Source: Amorphochlora amoebiformis | Lineage: Eukaryota; Cercozoa; Chlorarachniophyceae | Reading direction: 5' to 3' | Assembly (NCBI GenBank): GCA_054601695.1 | Contig: BAAHQB010000014.1 | Span: 620,001 to 684,000 of the forward strand | DNA length: 64,000 nucleotides | Part shown: piece by piece, positions 14,542-64,000 of the stretch | Layout: the number at the start of each line of letters is the position of its first letter | How positions within the stretch are numbered: position 1 is the first letter of the stretch | Notes under the pieces: model-generated | What the model was told of the DNA's origin: nothing | The model's database searches: none | What the model saw: only the letters and a program-made list of their open reading frames with translations | Program-made: the position numbers and the translations under genes

Positions 14542-15368
14542 ATTTATATATGTATTTATTTAAATAATTATATGTAATAATTATGTATGAGCGAAGATTC
14601 ATGTAAATACATATATATATATATATATATAAATATATATATATATATTATTTATTTGTGTAATAACAATATACATTAAGTATAATTTACAGTGTACATA
14701 TCTATATAATATATATGTTGTATATATATATATATGTTTATATATATATATATATATGTTATATGTATGTATATATATATATATATGTATATGTACTACA
14801 TGCAATCATAGTTTCACCTTTTAAGTGGGCAAGAAGCGATGCCCGTGTTCGCAATAGAGGCTTTCGGCTTGCGTTAAGCTGCGTGAAAACAAAATTATTA
14901 GAGAACTTTCTCTCCTTTCAAACCACAAATTTATATATCTCCCTTAAATCCAGCCCTTTCCCATATTCACTCTTCGTCTTCCACCTTCCCTCCTATCTAT
15001 CTTGTCCCTCTCCGTCTGTTTCCCCTCTTCGTAACTTTCCGCTCTCCCTGTCCTTACCTTGTTTGTGTTCTCTTTCCCCTTCTCCCATACCCACATCTCT
15101 CACATCTCCTCTCTCCCTCTCCTGTCTTCTCTTTGTAGCTCCATCGCTCTTCCCCTGTGACCCATTACCTTCTTGATGAAGCTCTCGGCGTCTAAAGACG
15201 GGACCAAACCCATCCCACTGTCAAGCTTTCGGGAGGTTATCACATGAAGGCGAGGCACCAGAGAAGACGGAGGGTTGAATCGACCCCAGGCTCCATCTTC
15301 ATCTTCTGTATGTAAGATTTTTGGGAGGTTATATAAATATATATATATATATATATACATATATATAT

Positions 15369-15423
<55 letters not shown>

Positions 15424-15604
15424 CATACATACATATATATATATATATACACACATACATATATTTATTATATATATATATATATATCTATATATATATA
15501 TACGCACAATATATATATTAACATATTTTTAAGTATTTAGATATATTATAACATGTAAAACGATATATCTATACTTATTTACTTTTAGATATCTGTATAG
15601 ACAA

Positions 15605-15686
<82 letters not shown>

Positions 15687-16887
15687 CGAGGGGTTTTTGG
15701 GTCAGACATTCCCCACATGTGAATGCTGTTATTACCGTCGGCGAGCAAGGGGCTAGCAGAGAATACCCCCACGAACTCAACGACATCATTGACCTTGAAC
15801 TTGCCGCTTTCTGTGTCGTACATCTTAACCATCACGCCTTTCTGTAAATTCCAGATATGTGGGTCTGCCTGATTATTGATTTCGATGAAAATCAATCATA
15901 GAGCATTTGGAAATCGTTAATAATGAGTGACTGTTAGTTAAGCTCACCGTGGAGGAACCCTTCCTCGAGGTGTAGTCTACTTCATCCATCGGAGCCAGGT
16001 CTTCGAATTTGGACTCACCGGGACGCCCACGTTTCATCTTCGTAATGCGTGGAACGTGACTCTTCTCTGGCGTCGACCGGGCAACCTCGCTTCGCTTGCG
16101 CTTGTCTCGTTGCTTCCCATCTTTTGATTGAATCTGCTGTGACATCTTGTTACCTGAACAAGAGATAGATCGCTTGAGGTTTCACGAATTTTTATATCTA
16201 ACTCGTAGTACCTAGAGCTCTGTGAACCCACTTTGACTCGCCGGGTATCGGGATGCAGAACAGAGGCAGGCGGGAATACGTAATCGAATTCTGTCCAATG
16301 CTGATATCGCAGCCGGCCTGAACCATTATTGAAACCCATGAGTATCATTCCACGAGGGTAGAGATGGAGAAATACCGGAATATCGACAACATCCTGGTAT
16401 TTCGCGGTTTTGAGAACCTGTCAAGGTCAAGATTTGTAAGCCAACTTACACAGGGTATACAGTCAGATAGCCTACAAGGACCTTAGTTCCAGTCTTGGCG
16501 CATACCTCTTCGTAGATCCCAGTGTAGAATTCTGGATCGAGGATATCCTGCGAAAGCTTGATGAGTTGATACTGGATATTTCGATTTACGAGTATGTGAT
16601 TTCACCTGAACCATGCAACGAAATCGAACGAGGGACTTGTCTTCGATATTTTGCGATGCTGTGACGTTAAGCGAAGGAATCTGACATTGGAAAAGATGAC
16701 CGACCTCATATGACCAGTGCTCCCGGCGGGTTACCTCATTCAGAGCGTCACCCTCCTCGTTTAGCTTAAGTTTTGACTCAAAAAAACCCGGGATCCCCCA
16801 GTCCGAAGACTGTCGAAGCTTACCAACGGGAATTTCCCGTGCACGAGCACGCACAACGCTCAAGGGGTTTCGAATCAAGACGTCCAT
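11256..16887 (-). CDS. MCMBP: MCM complex-binding protein (MCMBP/ETG1)
   Basis: MCMBP binds the MCM2-7 helicase in the nucleus, helps unload and assemble it, and supports sister-chromatid cohesion. Fifteen exons, all phase-consistent, give 589 residues, the size I recall for plant ETG1 and somewhat shorter than animal MCMBP (about 640): 16887-16735, 16680-16606, 16547-16476, 16417-16376, 16317-16212, 16153-15948, 15868-15736, 15305-15169, 14878-14818, 14052-13938, 13524-13452, 13016-12884, 12639-12548, 11934-11722, 11414-11256. Family landmarks in order: [17 protein letters not shown] near the N-terminus, [26 protein letters not shown] (OB-like core), [22 protein letters not shown] with [41 protein letters not shown], and a C-terminal [10 protein letters not shown] ending LTAKRW. 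The 5' exons have short plain introns; those between 15.7 and 11.4 kb are TA-inflated. The start is the only ATG and overlaps an E2F-like site. Identity is firm; exact borders are by eye. Confidence 0.95.
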
Positions 16888-16899
16888 TTGCGCGCCAAA
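16887..16899. promoter_or_regulatory. Palindromic E2F/DP-like site at the MCMBP start
   Basis: TTTGCGCGCCAAA matches the TTTSSCGC E2F/DP consensus on both strands and overlaps the first base of the MCMBP ATG. MCMBP (ETG1) is a known E2F target in plants, which makes the site credible; binding here is inference. Confidence 0.55.
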
Positions 16900-16909
16900 T
16901 CAGGCCCAA

Positions 16910-16919
16910 TTGGCGGGAA
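16910..16919 (+). promoter_or_regulatory. Second E2F-like site in the MCMBP-bL34m promoter
   Basis: TTGGCGGGAA is a near-perfect E2F consensus. It lies 10 bp from the first site, inside the 81-bp gap between the two divergent start codons. Confidence 0.55.
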
Positions 16920-16968
16920 GTGAAACGCCGAGTTTTTATATTCTTTTGATACTTGGAATTTGTCGGGA

Positions 16969-17471
16969 ATGTCTATGCGCACGTCCGTTCGGCGTCTCTC
17001 GATTGTTGCCCTTGGCCCAAGCCGAGGGGCATCTCACGTTATGGACGCTCGACTGCATAATATAGATACCTTGTCCTGGCCCTTCCTCGAGTCCGGACGT
17101 AATTTTCTTCAGCCCCCACGGTTGGGGAGTCTTCTTTATAAAACTCTGACAAGCTTAGCCCCTCGAGACGATTCATTCACGCATATCACGAGCCTTCCGG
17201 TCGAGGTCGGCACGATAGCGCTTCCCGACGCGAATGCTACACCAACGGATGGTTAGTCTTGCAGAATGAGTGTGATTTTTTCCTGAGAGCGATTGAAACA
17301 GGTGGGATACTCAGCGAGTTCTTGCTCCTAGTCAAGCGGACCTACCAGCCAAATGTTCTGCAGCGCAAGCGAAAGCATGGATATACATCTCGTATGCAGA
17401 CCAAGGCCGGCAGGAAAATCATTGCCAGGCGACGTGCTAAGGGTCGTTGGTCTCTCTCTGTCTCTGGTTAA
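16969..17471 (+). CDS. MRPL34: Mitochondrial large-subunit ribosomal protein bL34m
   Basis: A small basic protein of the mitochondrial large ribosomal subunit. There are two exons, 16969-17251 and 17332-17471, with an 80-nt intron (GTTAGT donor, TTCTTGCTCCTAG acceptor). The product is 140 residues: a 94-residue N-terminal extension followed by the bL34 core from [20 protein letters not shown] through [20 protein letters not shown] to the stop. KRTYQP, RKRKHG and RRRAKGR are the family signature, and the core has the usual 45-residue length. The extension is rich in Arg, Ser, Thr and Leu with few acids near its start, as expected of a mitochondrial presequence; import is inferred. The first ATG (16969) is chosen; another in frame lies at 16975. 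Splicing removes an in-frame stop that would follow reading through the donor. It is divergently paired with MCMBP. Confidence 0.93.
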
Positions 17472-17888
17472 TTTAGGTACCCACCTCCCCAACACATAAA
17501 GCAAACCCTACCGCTACATATAATTATCTCACTATCTGCTACATCATATCCCTGCCTTCTCCATCCCTACAAATAGCCACCATCTGACCCACGACCTGTT
17601 ATCTCAGACTTCTCGTGGTGATCCGTGTGGGCCAATCATCGTGATATTGCTCAGGACTTCTCTAGTCTTCATCGCGAGGTGCGAAACCTAGCACGGACGG
17701 AGTTATGGTAGCACTTTGTCACTAACCGCAAGAGTTGTTAGGACGAGTTATATTATTATCCGATTTTTTTCAATTGTGTCTAACACTGATACTACAGATA
17801 TATATTGTGTATATATGTGCATGTATGTATGTGTGTATTACAATAATCATTGTGCAAACACACACAATCATATACACATATTGAAGAA

Positions 17889-17922
<34 letters not shown>

Positions 17923-17923
17923 C

Positions 17924-17970
<47 letters not shown>

Positions 17971-17981
17971 TATATACACAC

Positions 17982-18033
<52 letters not shown>

Positions 18034-18127
18034 TATATGAAAGTTTGTGTGTGTGTGTACACACATATATGCAATATATATATATATGTGTATATATGTG
18101 TGTGTGTGTGTATGTGTATGTATATGT

Positions 18128-18190
<63 letters not shown>

Positions 18191-18236
18191 CATTTATACA
18201 CACACACACACATATATATATATATATCTATCTATC

Positions 18237-18273
<37 letters not shown>

Positions 18274-18617
18274 TATATATTATGTATATAATATAAATGT
18301 ATGTACTAGTATACCATATGCCATAGTATAAAAATGATACACAATGTATTGCGATATTTATATAATGAAATATGGTTAGTAATTATAAAATAGCAATAAT
18401 TATATTTATAATTGAGTCTAGTACATTGTTATTTAGTATGAATTTACCATTGAACAGCTGCAATTATTTGTTTAACTAGATAATTGTTTAGTACATAATA
18501 TTATAAGTAACTCGATCTTTGAGTAGTCGCCTACTTATAATTACGGTCCGAGTGTACACAACATCAGTACCCTAGTACCGTGGCGTACAAATCTAGTCCA
18601 ATATGTATACATAGTAT

Positions 18618-18638
18618 TACATACACTATGTGTATGTA
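18618..18638. other. Perfect 9-bp inverted repeat
   Basis: TACATACAC, loop TAT, then GTGTATGTA. It could form a hairpin on either strand. Role unknown. Confidence 0.6.
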
Positions 18639-18966
18639 CGATGTAGTCTAATTATAATATATTAATTTAAACAGGAGAGTCATTGGTGTTTTCCTAAAGT
18701 CCACTTAGCCACGACCATTTTCCAAACTTGTGAATTTTGTTCAAATTCATGCATACAGCATTTCACTCTAGGTCTAAGCCGTATACCAGAGCGAAATAGC
18801 TTGGAGACCTCCCTGATACTCTGAATAATTAGCGAATTTTGCATACGTATACGTACATGCATGCATGTTTAGGAGCTCACGATCGCACCAATACTACCAT
18901 CTTAAAACTACACTGGTATTCGTTACACCGCCAGTATACGTGCACTTAAGTAGTTAACTTCCATCT

Positions 18967-19016
18967 ACGTATTTATTCGACATCCCATCAGACGTATTTA
19001 TTCGACATCCCATCAG
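18967..19016. repeat. Exact 25-bp tandem duplication
   Basis: The unit ACGTATTTATTCGACATCCC followed by ATCAG occurs twice back to back without a mismatch, so the duplication is recent. It lies just downstream of the candidate minus-strand gene. Confidence 0.9.
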
Positions 19017-19416
19017 TCTGATTCAGTCGTCGCCCTACCTCCCTCGGAAACGAAGATATCGCGGAGATGCCGCGGAGATCACTTGCACACCAGAATTTCC
19101 GGCTAATCAACCACAAGGCAATTTGACAGGTCATCTTGTCCATCTGGTGGAGATCATGATTACCTCTGTATGTGTGGTCAAATCGCACTCCAATGTCACA
19201 TGGAGTGACACTGGCACGACCAGAGGCGTGAGAAAAAGCCAAGTCTAGAGGTTGTTTTGGTAGCTCCCGATACTGACGGAAACTCACCAGAGAGTGACGA
19301 GAATTTATTTTTCGCCAAATCCCCCAGCTGCTGTGAGAAAGTCGATCGCCTCTGCGGGCCTGCACCTTTTACGTCGACTCCGTTGGACGGCGTATCACTA
19401 GATCGGCTTCTCGCAC

Positions 19417-35483
<16,067 letters not shown>

Positions 35484-36531
35484 AACTAATGCGGCACGCT
35501 AGTCTGTCTCCATTGACACGGCATGTATATGAGTTCACGAAATTTACGAATGCATTGTTATTAAAACTTCTTCAAAGGTCTATCTCAACCGTTAGCAACA
35601 CTTTAGTCCAGCATACCAGGCCTGCGGAATTTCTTTCAACTGTTTTCGTTAGTCTCATTGGTTGTGCTCCAATAACATCAAACACACTTCCAACTATAAC
35701 TAGTATTATGTGAACATGTATGGTATCAAGAGCATAATACTAGCGCTAGACACCAATACGAATTGTATTCTAGCAATTTTACCCGGCATTGAAAGTACGA
35801 CGTATGTAATCCATGATACATACTCTATACATCTAGTACATGTATTTACGGTGTAGTGTATGTATACGTAATTGCACAGAAATACGTCAAGCTTTACTTG
35901 TATGAACGTATCTTAAGTATGTATATACGTACGTATACGTGCACCGTTGTAGGAACGGCTAGTACTTTCCCGTGCTTACTACATAGGTACGTGCGTACGA
36001 ACATACGTATGAGGCTTTATACCTAGATGTATTACCTGTACGCGTAGATATAGCCTAGATAGCGGAGCCGTGTATAGTATCTAAGTATGTACGTACGCAT
36101 AACATACGAACCAAGACGTATTACCTGTATGCGTAGATATAGCCTAGATAGCGGAGCCGTGTATAGTATCCGTATCTAAGTATGTACGTACGCATAACAT
36201 ACTGTTACGAACCAGATTGTACTGCATCTGCTAACGGGAGTAGGTACGTCCGTATACTTATATACTACTTGGTAGCAATTACATAAAGTACTAGCTGTAC
36301 TCACTCCATCCAGATATCATAGCACGTACTAGAAATAGTAAATCTCAGTCCTTGGCGTAGGTTCTAGGTATTGACTAGATTAATGACAACTTCATACGTA
36401 CGTACACTGATACACGTGTACAGTATAATACTGTACAAACTAGACAAAGTACTAGACGTATGTTCTTTTGATATTTGTGGTCGAACGATTATACGTACAA
36501 ATGTACAAATAACATACTCTGATACTAGACA

Positions 36532-36563
<32 letters not shown>

Positions 36564-36695
36564 ATATATGCATTTATACTTGTGTGTAGATATACTTAAT
36601 TGGGTTTTCTAGTTGAGGTCTCAATGTCGCACATGAGAAGATTGCAATAGCTAGTGTACCATCTATGAACTACAAGTAGTGTTGATTTACGTCGT
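35484..36695. other. Convergent intergenic region
   Basis: It lies between the F-box/LRR stop and the IFT122 stop. 35484-35715 is ordinary sequence, open in one frame, and may be 3' UTR or a missed terminal exon. 35700-36540 is rich in GTAC, TACGTA and CTAG words and contains an 89-bp tandem duplication. It contains no TA array until 36530. Confidence 0.6.
36029..36215. repeat. 89-bp tandem duplication
   Basis: Copy 1 (36029-36114) and copy 2 (36118-36215) share GTATTACCTGTA/TGCGTAGATA, the word TAGATAGCGGAGCCGTGTAT and ATGTACGTACGCATAACATA. Copy 2 has small insertions. Confidence 0.9.
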
Positions 36696-61906
<25,211 letters not shown>

Positions 61907-62243
61907 CCTGAACTCTCGTGAGCGTTACAACAGGTTGCCCACGGATACGTTTTCAGATTTAAATCCCTCTCAGTGGAAATTTATCGTGTCCAGATCTTTG
62001 GACGGCGATAGTGGTATGCAGATGGTGAACTAAGGGTAGTGCGTTGAGATATCTTCTTGGTCTCGAGTACACGAGCGCACAGACTGTCCGTGGCACAGAC
62101 GTGAAAGAACAAACGCCTTGGGCGGGTGCACTCCGGTTTCTAGGAGAGGAGTGGCCCAGCTTACTGACCCTCTAATGCTGAAAAACCTTCCCAAAGACAG
62201 CGGGAAATAATTTCGATTTAAGGATACACGCCCTTGGGTATAG
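61907..62243. promoter_or_regulatory. Divergent promoter of IFT122 and the ENKD1-like gene
   Basis: 337 bp of ordinary, TA-free sequence separates the two start codons. GTTGCC-CAC-GGATAC (61934-61948) resembles the RFX X-box (GTNRCC, 0-3 spacer, RGYAAC), but its second half matches at only 4 of 6 positions, so it is only a candidate site. Confidence 0.5.
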
Positions 62244-63770
62244 ATGGCAACGGCGAAAAAGATTTCACTGCGCCAAGCGCGCGGAAGCGCGATGTCGGAG
62301 CTTCTCAACCCCACCAAAGGATACAGGTTCGAAACCCAGCACGGTTCCCGAGGATGACACTTTGATTCGTAACATGCAGGGGATCTCTTGAAAAGAAGGG
62401 AATAAAACCCAAGAACCATCACTCGCAGAACATCCGTGCTCTACGTGAACGGCAGCAACAGAACAGAGCCCTCAGAGCGGACAAGGAAGCGGAGCAGCGG
62501 AGACAGGTCGAACACGATGACGTTCCCTCTTCGAATTCCGACTTGATTAACGTAACCAATTGCAGCTTGAGGCCGAAAAGACGCGACTGTCGAAGTTCAA
62601 AGGAGTCAAGTCAGCTGTGGCGGCGAACTTGAGCAAAGATCCCAAGAAGGGGCATCAATTTCTTCGCAAGCAAACCGCCATTGCAAGATCCACATCAATT
62701 GCAGGAGCAGCACGGGAATCCAGGGGAGCTGGAAGACGCGTGAAGACAAAGCCGCCTGTCCCTTCTGCTCAGGTACGAGCAAGCAAATCTGGGTATTTGA
62801 GAAATCAATTTCATTCAATTAGCTTGATTTCACCAGGTTGAGTACGTGGATGTCGATGCCGAAGTCGACCGTGGGCTTACGATGAAGAAGCCCAAGAACT
62901 ATCTTGCAGCCAACAGGATGGCGGCTGGAATGACGAAAAGTCGAGCCCCGAAGGTATTGTGCACGGAGGGTGAGCCAAATTCCTCTATTATACTCTGCCA
63001 GGCCTCCAAAAAACATTTGTGAGAGTTTACATAGGCTTCTCCGTTTGATACCCATCTGCTAACCCCTACCCATTCGTGGTATGGGTAGAAACGGGCTTGA
63101 AGTAGTCTAACTCGCTGCGACCCTGAGCCATTTCTTGCCGAAAATATAAAGTAAAAACAAACACGTGACGAAAAAGAAACGTCACGGACGTTTCAGGCGT
63201 TATGCGAAGATCAAGTTCTGAAGTCATTTATCCACAGGCCATGGCGGCACCGACCAATAGAAACTTCGGCAAGATACCGGACTAGTAGTCTCTCTCTTTT
63301 CTCTTCTCTCCCTCTCTATCTCTCTCTCTCTCTCTCCCTCACTCTCTCTCTCTCTCTCTCTTGTGAGCGGATACGGCTTTGGATTCCCGCTCTCTTTTCT
63401 CAGTCTTCTTACCTCATTTCATCATCCAATCGCTTCACTGCGGTCGAATAATATTCTTTTTTTTATCTTCCAGTATTCTTGAGAGGAAGATTGAGCTGGA
63501 GAAGAAGAAAGAACAAGAGTATATATATATATGTGTATGTATATAGATGTGTGTACATATGTGTGTGTATAATGCAAACATATATATATATATATAGGCA
63601 CAGATTATGAGTACAGTGGTAATCAGACTAATTGATATGTCCTTGCTTGACAGGCGTCAAGCCTCAAAGAAAAGTAAAGTTCCCCCTGGAATGATCCTGG
63701 TTCCCGAGGAGGAGCGATTAGAGACACTCGCAAAACTACGTTCGGGTACTTAATCTACATACATACATAT

Positions 63771-63815
<45 letters not shown>

Positions 63816-64000
63816 TTAATTGTATTTATAAAATATATATAAATTATATATATATATCAATATATACATATATATATATATATATTAAAGATATGTATAT
63901 ATATATGCATGTATAAACGTATATATTATATTATACATTTATAATGTATTATATATGCGTATACGCGTATATATAACTGTAGGAAAGCAACAAATTAACA
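62244..64000 (+). CDS. ENKD1: Enkurin-domain protein, ENKD1-like (3' end outside window)
   Basis: ENKD1 and enkurin are microtubule-associated proteins of cilia and centrioles. Eight phase-consistent exons are visible: 62244-62326, 62380-62506, 62566-62772, 62837-62953, 63238-63284, 63474-63518, 63654-63745 and 63983 onward; the gene runs off the end. An N-terminal charged segment contains KPKNHHSQNIRALRERQQQN, comparable to the KENxRRxRE block of ENKD1. LSKFKGVKSAV and HQFLRKQ follow. The C-terminal enkurin domain starts GKIPDYILERKIELEKKKEQ and continues KSKVPPGMILVPEEERLETL; PPGM..(L/V)xEEER is the family hallmark. The start is the first ATG of the exon, but an acceptor-like TATAG stands directly before it, so an upstream exon is possible. 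Early introns are short; the last two carry TA repeats. ENKD1 rather than enkurin itself is preferred from the N-terminal block. Confidence 0.82.
63292..63361. repeat. CT-rich microsatellite
   Basis: An imperfect (TC)n tract in the ENKD1-like intron between exons 5 and 6. Confidence 0.9.

Larger units (their letters stand above)
17472..19102. other. Intergenic region downstream of bL34m
   Basis: 17472-17780 is ordinary sequence, probably 3' UTR. 17780-18300 is TA/CA/GT microsatellite. 18300-18960 is AT-rich without tandem TA and holds scattered CTAG and GTAC words. I see no convincing exon in it. Confidence 0.6.

Noticed and set aside
14940-15170. Plus-strand Ser/Pro/Leu-rich ORF
   Set aside because: It is a CT-rich intron plus antisense of an MCMBP exon.
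16034-16348. Minus-strand ORF in a second frame across MCMBP exons 5-6
   Set aside because: The frame giving [12 protein letters not shown] and the following basic linker matches the MCMBP family and stays in phase; this one does not.

Overview
This window is nuclear DNA from a flagellated eukaryote. Every recognisable gene is broken into very small exons by GT-AG introns, and most of the sequence is (TA)n microsatellite lying inside those introns. The gene content points to a ciliated cell with mitochondria: an IFT-A subunit (IFT122), an enkurin-domain protein of the ENKD1 type, a mitochondrial bL34 ribosomal protein, and the replisome factor MCMBP. Short stretches of degenerate CCCTAA repeats suggest TTAGGG-type telomeric sequence. 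I cannot place the lineage from sequence alone. The long Tyr/Ile-rich reading frames throughout are translations of TA repeats and are not genes.

Layout. 76-10675 (+): exons of one or two unidentified genes; the first enters from outside the window. 11256-16887 (-): MCMBP, 15 exons. 16969-17471 (+): bL34m, 2 exons, divergent from MCMBP across an 81-bp promoter with two E2F-like sites. 19103-19701 (-): weak candidate small gene. 19417-35483 (+): a 48-exon model, about 1,180 residues, whose reading frame stays open across every junction. It carries two diverged copies of an unrecognised domain, a basic stretch, a leucine-zipper-like coiled coil, an F-box and C-terminal LRRs. 36696-61906 (-): IFT122 complete, 58 exons, 1,224 residues spread over 25 kb. 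62244-64000 (+): ENKD1-like gene, divergent from IFT122 and running off the end.

Introns fall into two classes. Some are 45-100 nt with ordinary sequence (much of 19.8-21.8 kb, 15.7-16.9 kb and 61.5-61.9 kb). Others are hundreds to more than 1,500 nt, filled with (TA)n and other short tandem repeats. At several places a piece of an exon with its splice site has been copied one to four times into the neighbouring intron, separated by TA tracts. This looks like the local process that inflates these genes.

The best candidates for something undescribed are the duplicated-domain F-box/LRR protein and the repeated copying of exon-splice-site segments beside TA arrays. All exon joins were made by eye from phase, splice consensus and, where possible, known family sequence; transcript data would settle them.
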